The translations under genes were made by a program, and so were the position numbers. A DNA stretch of 64,000 nucleotides from contig DAINBU010000001.1 in assembly GCA_036732755.1 (NCBI GenBank), positions 1 through 64,000 on the forward strand. The letters run 5' to 3'. The DNA is from DASRRB01 sp036732755 (GTDB lineage Bacteria > Planctomycetota > B15-G4 > SIAN01). The notes below the pieces were generated by a model. The model did no database searches. It was not told the DNA's origin and worked only from the letters and a program-made list of their open reading frames with translations. Shown piece after piece: positions 34,817 through 43,942 of the stretch (position 1 is the first letter of the stretch; every line of letters starts with the position of its first letter).

Positions 34817-36055
34817 TCAAGACGTTCGTTCGGCGGATTCTCCCTGGAGGCGCTCCCTCCGGCGCAGACCCGGGAACCACCACATCCACAGCGCGACGAC
34901 GGCGAGCGTGCCGATCCCCCCGACCACCGTCGCCGGCACCGCGCCGATCCACGCGGCGACCATGCCCGACTCGAACTCGCCGAGCTGGTTCGAGGTGTTG
35001 ATGAAGATGGCGTTGACGGCGCTGACGCGGCCGCGCATGACGTCGGGGGTGTCGAGCTGGACGAGGGCGCTGCGGATCACGACGCTCACCATGTCGAAGG
35101 CGCCGAGCGCGAAGAGGGCGGCGAGCGAGAGGGCGAGGCTCGTCGAGACGGCGAAGACGAGCGTCGCGACGCCGAAGCCGGCGACCGCGACGAACATCGT
35201 CATGCCGACGCGCCGCTGCAGCGCGTGGCGCGCGAGCCCGAGCGACATGAGCAGTGCGCCGACCGCGGGCGCGGCGCGCAGCAGGCCGAGGCCCCACGGT
35301 CCCGTGTGCAGGATGTCGCGGGCAAAGATCGGCAGGAGGGCCGTCGCTCCGCCGAGCAGCACGGCGAAGAGGTCGAGCGAGATCACGCCGAGGATGTCGC
35401 GCCGCGCGCGGATGTAGTGGACGCCCGCGAAGAGCGTCGCGAGCGTGACCGGCTCGCGCGGGCGCGCGACCTGCACGTACTTCAGCCGCGCCATGAGCGT
35501 GGCCGCGACGAGATAGAGCAGCGCCGCCGCCGCGTAGACGACGCCCGGCCCGAACGTGTAGAGCAGGCCGCCGAGCGCCGGCCCGACGATCATCGCGGTC
35601 TGGAACGCCGACGCGCTCGCCGCCATCGCGCGCGGCAGGATCTCGGCCGGCACCAGCGACGGCAGCATCGACTGCAGCGCCGGGAACTCGAACGCCTTCG
35701 CCACGCTCACCACGAAGACGAGCGCGAGGATGCCCGCCTCGTGCACCCGGCCGGTGAAGGTCAGCACGGTGAGCGCGACGATCGCGCACCACTCGACGAT
35801 CTGCCCGTAGAGCACGATGCGCCGCCGCTCGAACTGGTCGGCGAGGTGGCCCGCCGGCAGCGCCAGCACCACCGACGGGATGAACTGCACCAGCCCGATC
35901 AGCCCGAGGTCGAAGGCGCGCCCCGTCATCTCGTAGATCTGCCAGCCGACCGCCACCGACAGCATCTGGTACCCGAAGCTCGACGCGATGCGCGCGCACC
36001 AGAACGACGGGAAGACGGGATGGCGGAGGAGGGAAGCGGACGCGGACGGAGGCAC
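34817..36055 (-). CDS. MFS transporter, EntS/MFS_3-like
   Basis: The 412-residue protein has about 12 hydrophobic segments and the MFS A-motif GHLADQFERRRIVL between helices 2 and 3, plus RGRVSAVNAIF in the second half. The pattern fits the MFS_3 group of drug and siderophore exporters. The substrate cannot be read from the sequence. The start is GTG at 36055, just six bases after the stop of the esterase-like gene, so the two form an operon. It is an inner-membrane protein driven by the proton gradient as far as the family goes. Confidence 0.92.
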   Translation of the reverse strand: MPPSASASLLRHPVFPSFWCARIASSFGYQMLSVAVGWQIYEMTGRAFDLGLIGLVQFIPSVVLALPAGHLADQFERRRIVLYGQIVEWCAIVALTVLTFTGRVHEAGILALVFVVSVAKAFEFPALQSMLPSLVPAEILPRAMAASASAFQTAMIVGPALGGLLYTFGPGVVYAAAALLYLVAATLMARLKYVQVARPREPVTLATLFAGVHYIRARRDILGVISLDLFAVLLGGATALLPIFARDILHTGPWGLGLLRAAPAVGALLMSLGLARHALQRRVGMTMFVAVAGFGVATLVFAVSTSLALSLAALFALGAFDMVSVVIRSALVQLDTPDVMRGRVSAVNAIFINTSNQLGEFESGMVAAWIGAVPATVVGGIGTLAVVALWMWWFPGLRRRERLQGESAERTS

Positions 36056-36061
36056 CGGCGG

Positions 36062-37870
36062 TCAGTACCTCCAGCTCGAGACGTCGGCGCCCTTCGGCGC
36101 GGTGGCGGCGATGCGCGCGAGGATCTTCTCGACGTACATCAAGTTGTAGCGGAGGCGCGACGTCGCGTTCGGGCGGGTCGGGTCGCCGTTCCAGCAGTGC
36201 TCGGCGCGCTCGCCGTACGCGACCTCGCCGCCGTACGGAGGATCGGTCGTCGACTTCAGGAAGTCTTCCATCAAGTAGACGGCGTCGTTCAGGAAGTAGT
36301 TGTCCATCGTGCCGCAGTAGATGTGGATCTTGCCGGCGAGCTTGGGCCCGATCTTGCTCCAGTCGCGCGCCAGTATTGCGCGCAGGTCGTAGTGGTCGCG
36401 CCAGTAGCTCGCGACGCTCGGGTCGATCACGCCCGTCTTCTTGTCCCAGATCCGCTTGGGATACCCGTCCGCGCCGCACGGGCTGAAGACCGCCTCCCAG
36501 ATGTCCCACTGCCCGCCCGAGCGCGACTTCGTGCCGAGCGCGAGCTCCATGAGATTCAGCTGCTCGACCGTCATCGTCACCTGGTCGAGGCCCTTGCGCA
36601 TGCCCGGCCGCGGCACGCGCAGGAACGGCCCCTCGTCGTAGTAGGCGTTCTTGTGGGAGTAGACGTCGACGACCGTGTAGGCCCGGAAGTCGATCGGGTC
36701 CGGGCACGCCGCGAAGCAGCCGTTGTACTCGTCGGGATAGAAGGTCTGGACCGCGAGCGCCTCCCAGCCGCCGGTCGAGCCGCCGTACGTGAACCTCGCC
36801 CAGCCCTGCCCGATCCCGCGGAAGCGCCGATCGATCTCCGGGATCAATTCGTATTGGATCGCGTCGCCGTACGGGCCGAGGTTCTCGGAATTGACGGCGT
36901 AGCTGTCGTCGTAATAGGGGTTGGCGTGATGGATCTCGGCGATCAGCAGGCGCGGGAAGCCCGGCCCCGTCCAGGTCTTGAAGAAGTCGTGCGCGTACTC
37001 CTGCTGGATCTTGTTGTATCCCGCCAGCTGGAAGCGCTCGTTCCAGTCGGGCTTCAAGTCCGGATCGGGCGGCACTTCACGCACGCCGCCGAACGTGGCC
37101 GGAAAGTGGCCGTGGAAGACGACCAGCGGGTAGTGCGCGTCGGGATGGTCGGCGAAACCCGCGGGGATCAGGACGCACGCGCCGAGCTCGACCGGCCGCC
37201 CCCAGAACTTCGAGAGCCGTTCGCTCTTGATCTGGATGTGCTTGATCCAGGCGGTGTCCTTGGCCGGCTCGATCGACGGGATCTCCTGGTCGAGCGCGAG
37301 CGCGACGACCGGCGACGTGGGCGCGCCCGTCGCCGCCGACTTCGGATCGAAGTGGACGCGTACGGGCCGGCTGTAGAGGTTGCCCGGCTTCTTGTTCCAC
37401 CGCTGCCCTTCGCCGCGGTCGGGCGGCAGCTTGACGACATGGCCGTCCGCGCGATGGAACGTCTCGTAGCGGTTGAGGACCGCCTGGACGAAGTAGTCGC
37501 CCGCCGGCACGTCCTTCAGCGCCGCGAACGGGAAACCGACCGCGCCCCCGTCGATCACCTGTGCGGCGTCGGGCTTCCAGCCGTCGACGTCGATCCCGAA
37601 GACCTGCGCGCAGCGCGTGTTCTCCGCCAGCTGCTCGCGCGGCTCGCTCGCCCCGTCGGTCGCGAGGATCAGGAGGAGGCGGCCGTCGAGGGGCTCGGCG
37701 CTGCGCGCGGCGGGGAAGGAGACGGTGAAGTTCGCGGCAGGGGTCGCCGCGACAGCCGGCGCGGCGGGCTTCGGCGCGTCCTGCGCTGGAGTCGTCCCGA
37801 GCGCGTAGCGGGCGGCGGCGAAAACGAGGAGGACGAGCGCGCCCGAGCGGAGCGACGGCGACGAGGGCAT
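36062..37870 (-). CDS. Exported alpha/beta-hydrolase (esterase-like)
   Basis: The 602-residue protein has an N-terminal hydrophobic signal (residues 8-25), a beta-rich region to about 200, and an alpha/beta-hydrolase domain with the strand YPLVVFHGHFP and the nucleophile elbow GGSTGGWEA, where Ser is the likely nucleophile. The closing GERAEHCWNGD supplies the catalytic His; the Asp is probably in the IYCGTMDNYF segment. Similar proteins in databases are called putative esterases of the Esterase D type, which is inference here. It precedes the MFS exporter by six bases. An upstream in-frame ATG exists twelve codons earlier. Confidence 0.87.
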   Translation of the reverse strand: MPSSPSLRSGALVLLVFAAARYALGTTPAQDAPKPAAPAVAATPAANFTVSFPAARSAEPLDGRLLLILATDGASEPREQLAENTRCAQVFGIDVDGWKPDAAQVIDGGAVGFPFAALKDVPAGDYFVQAVLNRYETFHRADGHVVKLPPDRGEGQRWNKKPGNLYSRPVRVHFDPKSAATGAPTSPVVALALDQEIPSIEPAKDTAWIKHIQIKSERLSKFWGRPVELGACVLIPAGFADHPDAHYPLVVFHGHFPATFGGVREVPPDPDLKPDWNERFQLAGYNKIQQEYAHDFFKTWTGPGFPRLLIAEIHHANPYYDDSYAVNSENLGPYGDAIQYELIPEIDRRFRGIGQGWARFTYGGSTGGWEALAVQTFYPDEYNGCFAACPDPIDFRAYTVVDVYSHKNAYYDEGPFLRVPRPGMRKGLDQVTMTVEQLNLMELALGTKSRSGGQWDIWEAVFSPCGADGYPKRIWDKKTGVIDPSVASYWRDHYDLRAILARDWSKIGPKLAGKIHIYCGTMDNYFLNDAVYLMEDFLKSTTDPPYGGEVAYGERAEHCWNGDPTRPNATSRLRYNLMYVEKILARIAATAPKGADVSSWRY

Positions 37871-37966
37871 GGGAGCTCCAGCGAGTCCGCGGCGGCGTTC
37901 CATCCCGGCGAGTCTAGGAACTCGCGCGTCTTGCCGACGCCGGCGCGCGAGCCGAAAGTAGGGGGC

Positions 37967-38581
37967 ATGCGCTGCAGATCCACCGTCCGCGCGCTCGCCG
38001 CCGCCGCTCTGCTCGTCGTCGCCGCGTGTTCCGCGGAGCGAGCGGTCGACGACGCGAACGTGGTCCACGTCTGGAAGTCTCCGCGGCACGCAGGCAACCC
38101 CTTCGCTTCGTACGACGCCGAGTCGGAGCGGATCGAATTCCGGGTCGAGTTGCCGAAGGCGTTCACGCGTGGGGCGAACGTGCAGGTCGAGGTCACGAAC
38201 GACGGGAGCGATCCCGTCTTCGTGCGGTCGCTGGACGGCTCCCGGATCATGCTGTTCTCGGAAGTGGAGCGCGCGGACGGCTTTTCCCCGTCCGGCGGCA
38301 ACCGGGCCTATCGCCACGATCAGGTGGAACTCGTGCGACTCGATCCCGGCCAATCGATCCTCGGCAGCATTCGCATCGACGAGCTCCTGCCGATCACCGG
38401 GACGATTCCGCCGTCCGCTTTGGATTGGGAAGGAGAGAACGAATCGATCGAAGGCGCATACCGTCTCTCCGGACTGTTCCACTCGCGCGGCCACGCGGCC
38501 ACGCAGGAGCCGCCCGACTGCGACAAGCGCCAGCTCGCCGGCCCGTCCTTCGTCGTCCCTCCCACCGAGTGGAAGCGCTGA
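37967..38581 (+). CDS. Small lipoprotein of unknown function
   Basis: The 204-residue product has a lipoprotein signal (ALLVVAACSAE; Cys near residue 21). The mature part is beta-rich, with segments EFRVELPKAF, VEVTNDGSDPVFVRSL and LDPGQSILGSIRIDELLP that resemble an immunoglobulin-like fold. It could belong to the broad class of single-domain periplasmic beta-sandwiches, but no family is recognised. It is divergent from the esterase gene (96 bases) and precedes an FG-GAP gene by 31 bases on the same strand, so the two may share a transcript. Confidence 0.85.
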   Translation: MRCRSTVRALAAAALLVVAACSAERAVDDANVVHVWKSPRHAGNPFASYDAESERIEFRVELPKAFTRGANVQVEVTNDGSDPVFVRSLDGSRIMLFSEVERADGFSPSGGNRAYRHDQVELVRLDPGQSILGSIRIDELLPITGTIPPSALDWEGENESIEGAYRLSGLFHSRGHAATQEPPDCDKRQLAGPSFVVPPTEWKR

Positions 38582-38612
38582 CGACCCGACTCATCCCATG
38601 AGGACCGCGATC

Positions 38613-40196
38613 ATGGAACGCACGACACCTCATGTTCCCTTTGTGATACTGATCGTCTCGGGAACGGTGGCCTTGCTCTCGAGTGGCTCGAGCGCCCAGG
38701 AGCCGCTGCTCCAATGGGACGGGGACCACCTATACGACAACCTGGGTTCGGCGATCGCTGCGCTTCCTGACATCACTGGCGACGGGGTTCCCGACGTCCT
38801 CGTGGGTGATCTGTCGGGAGACTGCAATGGCACGGATACCGGTGCGGGCTACGTCTATTCGGGCAAGGACGGCACGACTCTCGCGATCGAATGCGGTGTC
38901 GGCGACGGATTCGGCAAATCAGCCGCCGCCGTCGGGGACGTCGATGCCGATGGTGTTTGCGATTACGTGATCGGTGGCCCCGCGTATCGGTCCGCGCTTG
39001 GTGACAAGGCGGGGCGCGCTTGCGTCTACTCCGGTGGAACTGGAGCTCTGCTCTATCAACTCGAGGGTGAAGAGCAGGGGAACATCTTCGGTTACTCGGC
39101 CAGCGGCGTCGGCGACGTCGACGGCGACGGCGTCGGCGATTTTCTCGTAGGCGCAATCGGGTATTCGTTCAATGCTCCGTTTGCCGTGGGTCGAACCTAT
39201 CTCTTCTCGGGCACGAGCGGGACGCAGATCCGGTATCACGATGGCGAACATCAATCCGATGAGCTCGGCTGGAACTGCGCGGGCGTGGGCGACGTCGACG
39301 CAGATGGCGTCCCAGACTACGCGGCGACCGCGCTCTATGACGCCGCGGGAAAAGTCGGAGCGGTGTACGTCTATTCCGGCGCGTCGGGGAATGCGTTCTA
39401 CAAGTGGGTCGGCGCGAACCCGTCCACGGGCTTCGGATTCGGCCTCGACGGCGGTCTCGACTGGAATCACGACGGCTACGGCGACGTCCTGGTCGGAGCG
39501 CCGGGCAACTTGGCGTCCGATGGCAACGTCCACGTCTACTCCGGCAAGGACGGCACGACGCTCGCGACCGTCGTTGGCGAGTCCTTCGCGACGCAATTCG
39601 GATCCTCCGTCGCGAACGTCGGCGACATGAACGGCGACGGCAAACCGGAGATCCTGGTCGGCGAGCCCCTCAACAGTGAACTCAACCACTTCGCCGGTCG
39701 CGCGACGCTTCTCGATGGCCGGACGCTGCGACGGCTCTATCACTTCTACGGATCGGGGGCGCGCGACATCCAATTCGGCCTCCACGTCGCCGGCGGACAG
39801 GACTACAACGGCGACGGCATCCCCGACGTGATCATCAGCGAGCCGGCCGGAAGCAACCAGAAACCCAAGGGCGGGCGCGTCACCGTTTTCGCCGGGAACG
39901 ACCTCTTCCTCCAGTCCATTCCCGACTCGGCGACAGCGGGCGACGTGCTCGAGCTCGACACGCGCGGCGGACCGAGCGGGTCGCTGGCGATCCTCGTTCT
40001 CGAGGACCTGGGCGGGTCGTCCTACTTCCTCCCGCTCCAGATCGCGATGCTCGACGCCAACGGGGAGATGGCGCTGACCGTCACCGTGCCCTCCGGCCTC
40101 GCCGGCTTGACGGCGACGTTGCAGTCATTCGCCCAAAACGTTGCGGGAAAGCACGGGACCCTCGACAGCGGCAAGGAGACGATCTCGTTCCAATGA
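38613..40196 (+). CDS. Exported FG-GAP repeat (integrin alpha-like) protein
   Basis: The product of about 527 residues has a signal peptide (ILIVSGTVALLSSGSSAQ) and FG-GAP repeats with loops DITGDGVPDVLVG, DVDADGVCDYVIGGP, DVDGDGVGDFLVGA and DMNGDGKPEILVGEP. The C-terminal module begins GNDLFLQSIPD and ends KETISFQ, very like the gene at 8179-9741. ATG 38613 is preferred to ATG 38598 because GAGGA lies 8 bases upstream of it. The lower GC at third positions than in neighbouring FG-GAP genes is noticeable by eye (more A and T around 38640-39300). Confidence 0.92.
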   Translation: MERTTPHVPFVILIVSGTVALLSSGSSAQEPLLQWDGDHLYDNLGSAIAALPDITGDGVPDVLVGDLSGDCNGTDTGAGYVYSGKDGTTLAIECGVGDGFGKSAAAVGDVDADGVCDYVIGGPAYRSALGDKAGRACVYSGGTGALLYQLEGEEQGNIFGYSASGVGDVDGDGVGDFLVGAIGYSFNAPFAVGRTYLFSGTSGTQIRYHDGEHQSDELGWNCAGVGDVDADGVPDYAATALYDAAGKVGAVYVYSGASGNAFYKWVGANPSTGFGFGLDGGLDWNHDGYGDVLVGAPGNLASDGNVHVYSGKDGTTLATVVGESFATQFGSSVANVGDMNGDGKPEILVGEPLNSELNHFAGRATLLDGRTLRRLYHFYGSGARDIQFGLHVAGGQDYNGDGIPDVIISEPAGSNQKPKGGRVTVFAGNDLFLQSIPDSATAGDVLELDTRGGPSGSLAILVLEDLGGSSYFLPLQIAMLDANGEMALTVTVPSGLAGLTATLQSFAQNVAGKHGTLDSGKETISFQ

Positions 40197-40211
40197 CAGG
40201 TCGGAACGAGT

Positions 40212-40316
40212 TCACCACGGCGGATTCGTCCCGCCGAAGTTGAACAGCTTCCCGTTGTCGACGGGCTCGACCTTGTTGATCACCGCCTTGCACTCGCGGA
40301 GCGCGACCGCCCGCAC
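40212..40316 (-). pseudogene. 3' remnant of a short-chain dehydrogenase gene
   Basis: The last 34 codons before the TGA at 40212 encode KAVINKVEPVDNGKLFNFGG and TNPPW. This matches the C-terminus of the intact dehydrogenase at 42907-43689 (KVIDQLEPADSGKLFNFDG, TNPPW). No catalytic region is found further upstream, where the sulfatase leader begins. At the DNA level about 60 of the last 73 bases agree. It is either a decayed duplicate or the residue of a rearrangement that placed the sulfatase gene between two copies. Confidence 0.75.
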
Positions 40317-40455
40317 TCGCGGCTCTTCGATCTCGCCGCATTTCCACCGACTCCGGGCTGCTCGGGTACGGCATCCTCTCGCCGCGATCGGAGCGTCGCT
40401 CCCGTTTGGACGTCTCCGACTTCTCCATTCGTCGAGTTCACGAGGAATCGGGGCC

Positions 40456-42906
40456 ATGAACAAGATCCTGCCCATCGCGGTCTTGGCCGCATCGACCGTC
40501 GCCACCTGCCGGTCGCGGGAGCCCGGCGCCGAGGTCGCGATCGTCGGGAGCGCGGCCGGCCAGGCGCTCGATCGCACGATCCTCCCGATCCCCGAACCGA
40601 ACCCTCCCCATTCGACCGTCTACGACGTCCGCGACGCCAAAGTGCCGTCGCGCTTCGAGGTGAAGCCGCCGGCGGGCGCGCCCAACGTCCTCATCGTCCT
40701 CGTCGACGACATGGGCTTCGGGATGCCGAGCGCGTTCGGCGGCCCGGTCCGGATGCCGACGGCCGACCGGCTCGCGAGCCAGGGGCTGCGCTTCAACCAG
40801 TTCCACACGACGGCGCTCTGCTCGCCGACGCGCGCCGCGCTGCTCTCCGGGCGCAACCACCACACGAACAACATGGCCTGCATCACCGAGATGGCGACGG
40901 GCTTCCCCGGCGCCACCGGACAGCGTCCCGACAACGTCGCGCCGCTCGCCGAGATGCTGCGGCTCAACGGCTACCTGACCTCGTTCTTCGGGAAGAACCA
41001 CGAGACCGCGGCCTGGGAGGTGAGCCCGTCGGGACCGACGTCGCGCTGGCCGACGCGCTCGGGCTTCGACAAGTTCTACGGCTTCATCGGCGGCGAGACG
41101 AACCAGTGGGCGCCGATGCTCTTCGACGGGCTCACGCAGGTCCATCCGCCGCAGACGCCCGGCTACAACTTCATGACCGACATGACCGACCACGCGATCG
41201 CGTGGATGGAGTACCAGAAGTCGCTGACGCCGGACCGGCCGTTCTTCATGTACTTCGCGCCCGGCGCGACCCACGCGCCCCACCACGTGCCGAAGGAGTG
41301 GATCGAGAAGAACCACGGGCGCTTCGACCAGGGCTGGGACAAGCTGCGCGAGGTGACGCTCGCCAACCAGATCCGGCTCGGCGTCGTTCCCGCGGGGACG
41401 AAGCTGGCCGCCAAGCCCGAGGCGATCCAGGACTGGGACAAGCTCCCGGCCGACGAGAAGAGGCTCTTCGCGCGGCAGATGGAGGTCTACGCGGCCTTCG
41501 GCGAGTACTGCGACCACGAGATCGGCCGGCTCGTCGACGCGATCGGCGAAACCGGCCAGCTCGACAACACGCTGATCTTCTACATCCTCGGCGACAACGG
41601 GACGAGCGCCGAGGGCGGCGCGGTCGGAGTGTTCAACGAATACACCTACTTCAACGGCGTCCAGGAGAAGGTCGAGGACCTCCTCGAGCACTACGACGAG
41701 TGGGGCGGGCCGACCACGTATCCCCACATGGCGGCCGGATGGGCCGTCGCCGGCGACACGCCCTTCATGTGGACGAAGCAGGTCGCCTCGAACTACGGCG
41801 GGACGCGCAACGGGATGATCGTCTCGTGGCCCAAGCACCTGAAGAACGTGAACGAGGTGCGCTCGCAGTTCCACCACGTGATCGACGTCGCGCCGACGGT
41901 CCTCGAGGCGGCGCACCTGCCCGAGCCGAAGGTCGTGAACGGGACGCCGCAGTCGCCGATCGAAGGCGTCAGCATGCTCTACACCTTCGCGGATCCGAGG
42001 GCGGAGGGCCGCCACAAGACGCAGTACTTCGAGATCCTCGGCAATCGCGCGATCTACCACGACGGCTGGTTCGCCGGGACGGTCCACCGCGCGCCCTGGG
42101 AGATGAAGCCGCGCGGGCCGCTGCTCGAGGACAAGTGGGAGCTCTACGACACGCGCGCCGACTTCAGCCTGTGCAACGACCTCGCCGCCAGGGATCCGAA
42201 GAAGCTGAAGGAGATGCAGCAGACCTTCTTCGACGAGGCGGTGAAGTACCGCGTCTTCCCGATCGACGACCGCGGCCTCGAGCGCGCCGCCGCGGCGACG
42301 GTCGGACGCCCCGACCTGATGGAGGGGCGCACGTCGCTGACGCTCCACGCCGGCATGGACGGGATGACGGAGAACGTCTTCCTCTCCGTCAAGAACCGCT
42401 CGCTCACGATCTCCGCCGACGTCACGATCCCCGACGGCGGCGCGCGCGGCGTGCTGGTCTGCCAGGGCGGCCGCTTCGGCGGCTGGAGCCTCTACCTGAA
42501 GGAGGGCAAGCCGGCCTACTGCTACAACTTCCTCGGGATGCAGCGCTTCACGGTCGTCGCCGCGCAGGCGCTGCCCGCCGGCAAGGCGAACATCACGATG
42601 GACTTCAAGTACGACGGCGGCGGGCTCGGCAAGGGGGGGACGGCGACGCTCCTCGTCGACGGCCGGAAGGTCGGCGAAGTCCGCATCGAGCACACGCAGG
42701 CGATGATCTTCTCGGCCGACGAGACCGCCGACGTCGGCCAGGACGACGCGACGCCGGTCAGCGACGACTACAAAGAGCGCGACAACTCCTTCACCGGCAC
42801 GATCCGGAAGATCCTCGTCGAAGTGAAGCCGGTCGGCACCGCGTCCAACGAAGGCGAGGCGCAGGAGCGGGCCGAGGCGCTCGTGAAGCGGGGCGCCTCC
42901 GACTGA
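40456..42906 (+). CDS. Arylsulfatase-type formylglycine sulfatase
   Basis: The 816-residue protein has a short signal with a Cys (AVLAASTVATCRS) that may make it a lipoprotein, followed by a sulfatase domain. The metal ligands are in LVDDMGFG (D84, D85), the formylglycine motif is CSPTR with C122, and later conserved parts are HAPHHVPKEW, YILGDNGTSAEGG and VASNYGGTRNG. C122 must be converted to formylglycine by a separate enzyme, not seen in this window. Residues after about 620 form an extra beta-sandwich. Family members hydrolyse sulfate esters outside the cytoplasm, and planctomycetes have many. It is flanked on both sides by dehydrogenase 3' sequence. Confidence 0.95.
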   Translation: MNKILPIAVLAASTVATCRSREPGAEVAIVGSAAGQALDRTILPIPEPNPPHSTVYDVRDAKVPSRFEVKPPAGAPNVLIVLVDDMGFGMPSAFGGPVRMPTADRLASQGLRFNQFHTTALCSPTRAALLSGRNHHTNNMACITEMATGFPGATGQRPDNVAPLAEMLRLNGYLTSFFGKNHETAAWEVSPSGPTSRWPTRSGFDKFYGFIGGETNQWAPMLFDGLTQVHPPQTPGYNFMTDMTDHAIAWMEYQKSLTPDRPFFMYFAPGATHAPHHVPKEWIEKNHGRFDQGWDKLREVTLANQIRLGVVPAGTKLAAKPEAIQDWDKLPADEKRLFARQMEVYAAFGEYCDHEIGRLVDAIGETGQLDNTLIFYILGDNGTSAEGGAVGVFNEYTYFNGVQEKVEDLLEHYDEWGGPTTYPHMAAGWAVAGDTPFMWTKQVASNYGGTRNGMIVSWPKHLKNVNEVRSQFHHVIDVAPTVLEAAHLPEPKVVNGTPQSPIEGVSMLYTFADPRAEGRHKTQYFEILGNRAIYHDGWFAGTVHRAPWEMKPRGPLLEDKWELYDTRADFSLCNDLAARDPKKLKEMQQTFFDEAVKYRVFPIDDRGLERAAAATVGRPDLMEGRTSLTLHAGMDGMTENVFLSVKNRSLTISADVTIPDGGARGVLVCQGGRFGGWSLYLKEGKPAYCYNFLGMQRFTVVAAQALPAGKANITMDFKYDGGGLGKGGTATLLVDGRKVGEVRIEHTQAMIFSADETADVGQDDATPVSDDYKERDNSFTGTIRKILVEVKPVGTASNEGEAQERAEALVKRGASD

Positions 42907-43689
42907 TCACCAAGGCGGATTCGTCCCGTCGAAGTTGAAGAGCTTCCCGCTGTCGGCGGGCTCGAGCTGGTCGATGACCTTGCGCATCGCGGTGATGCTC
43001 TGCTCCGGCGTCATGGTCGCGTTCGGGCCGCCCATGTCGGTCTTCACCCAGCCGGGCATCAGGGCGATGCAGACGAAGCCCTCGGGCTCGAGCTCCGCCG
43101 CGAGCGTGCGGATGAACATGTCGAGCGCCGCCTTGCTCTCGCGGTAGCCGTAGTAACCGCCGTTGGTGTTCCAGGTGATGCTGGCGAGTCCGCTCGTGAT
43201 CCCGACGATCGTCCTGCCCTTCCCGGCGCGCAGATTCGGCAGCAGCGCCTGCGTGACGCGCACCGGCCCGAGCGCGTTCACCTGCATCACGCGCTCGAAG
43301 TCGGCGATCTTCAGCTGCTCGAGCTTCGGCCCGCCCTCGATCGAGACGCCGACGCCGGCGTTGTTGATCAGGAGGTCGATCGGCTGCTTCTCGAGCGCCT
43401 TCGCAAGCGCGGCGACGCTCTTCGCGTCGGTGACGTCGAGCGGGACGACCTCGACGCGCTCGCCGAGTTGATGCAGCTCCTCGGCCTTGTCGGGCTCGCG
43501 CGCCGTCGCGATCACCTTCCAGCCCGCGTCGCTGAACTGCTTCGCGAACTCGAGCCCGAGCCCGCGGTTCGCGCCGGTGACGAGGACGGTGCGCGTTTCC
43601 TTCGCTGCGCCGTGGGCTCCGAGGAAGAGCAGCGCGCCTGCGAACCCGCTCGCCGCGCGCGACCAGGAACGACGGCGTGCCCTCGACAT
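42907..43689 (-). CDS. Short-chain dehydrogenase/reductase with N-terminal signal-like segment
   Basis: The 260-residue product has a Rossmann motif TGANRGLGLE, the NNAG motif (LLINNAGVG), a catalytic Ser in GITSGLASI and the YxxxK pair in GYRESKAALD, so it is a classical SDR using NAD(P). Its substrate is unknown. The first 30 residues (two-Arg region followed by ASGFAGALLFLGAHGAA) look like a signal peptide or membrane anchor, possibly Tat-like, which is unusual for an SDR. It is convergent with the sulfatase gene, their stops abutting. A remnant of a second copy lies on the other side of the sulfatase. Confidence 0.92.
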   Translation of the reverse strand: MSRARRRSWSRAASGFAGALLFLGAHGAAKETRTVLVTGANRGLGLEFAKQFSDAGWKVIATAREPDKAEELHQLGERVEVVPLDVTDAKSVAALAKALEKQPIDLLINNAGVGVSIEGGPKLEQLKIADFERVMQVNALGPVRVTQALLPNLRAGKGRTIVGITSGLASITWNTNGGYYGYRESKAALDMFIRTLAAELEPEGFVCIALMPGWVKTDMGGPNATMTPEQSITAMRKVIDQLEPADSGKLFNFDGTNPPW

Positions 43690-43795
43690 GACCGATCCCC
43701 TCGAGGTCTTCAGGAACAAGCGGAGGACGATATCGAGAGCGGAGAATTGAACATTTCGACGTGCAGCAGTGGGAATGGGGCCGCGCCGTGCGTTG

Positions 43796-43942
43796 CGCGG
43801 CGGCGCCTTCGGCTCATTTCCCCCTCGATTCGCCCGAATTGCCGTCCAAGGCACGGGATTTCCGGATGCGAGCCAAAACCGCAGATCGCACCGACGCGAC
43901 CACGAATGGTTCGTCCGCGGTAGGGCGAAGGAGAAAAGCACC
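43796..43942 (+). repeat. Leader duplicated with the downstream DUF4382 gene, copy 1
   Basis: This leader resembles 44844-45020. Shared runs include CGGCGCCTTCGGCTC, GATTTCCGGAT, GCAGATCGCAC, ACGAATGGTTCGTCCGCGG and AGGGCGAAGGAGAAAA before the ATG. The ribosome-binding site AAGGAGA is in the block. It shows the gene pair was duplicated with its upstream region. Confidence 0.8.

Noticed and set aside
41040..42000. A second sulfatase or the formylglycine-generating enzyme near the sulfatase.
   Set aside because: No other sulfatase motif or formylglycine-generating enzyme signature was found in any frame nearby; the maturation enzyme must be elsewhere in the genome.
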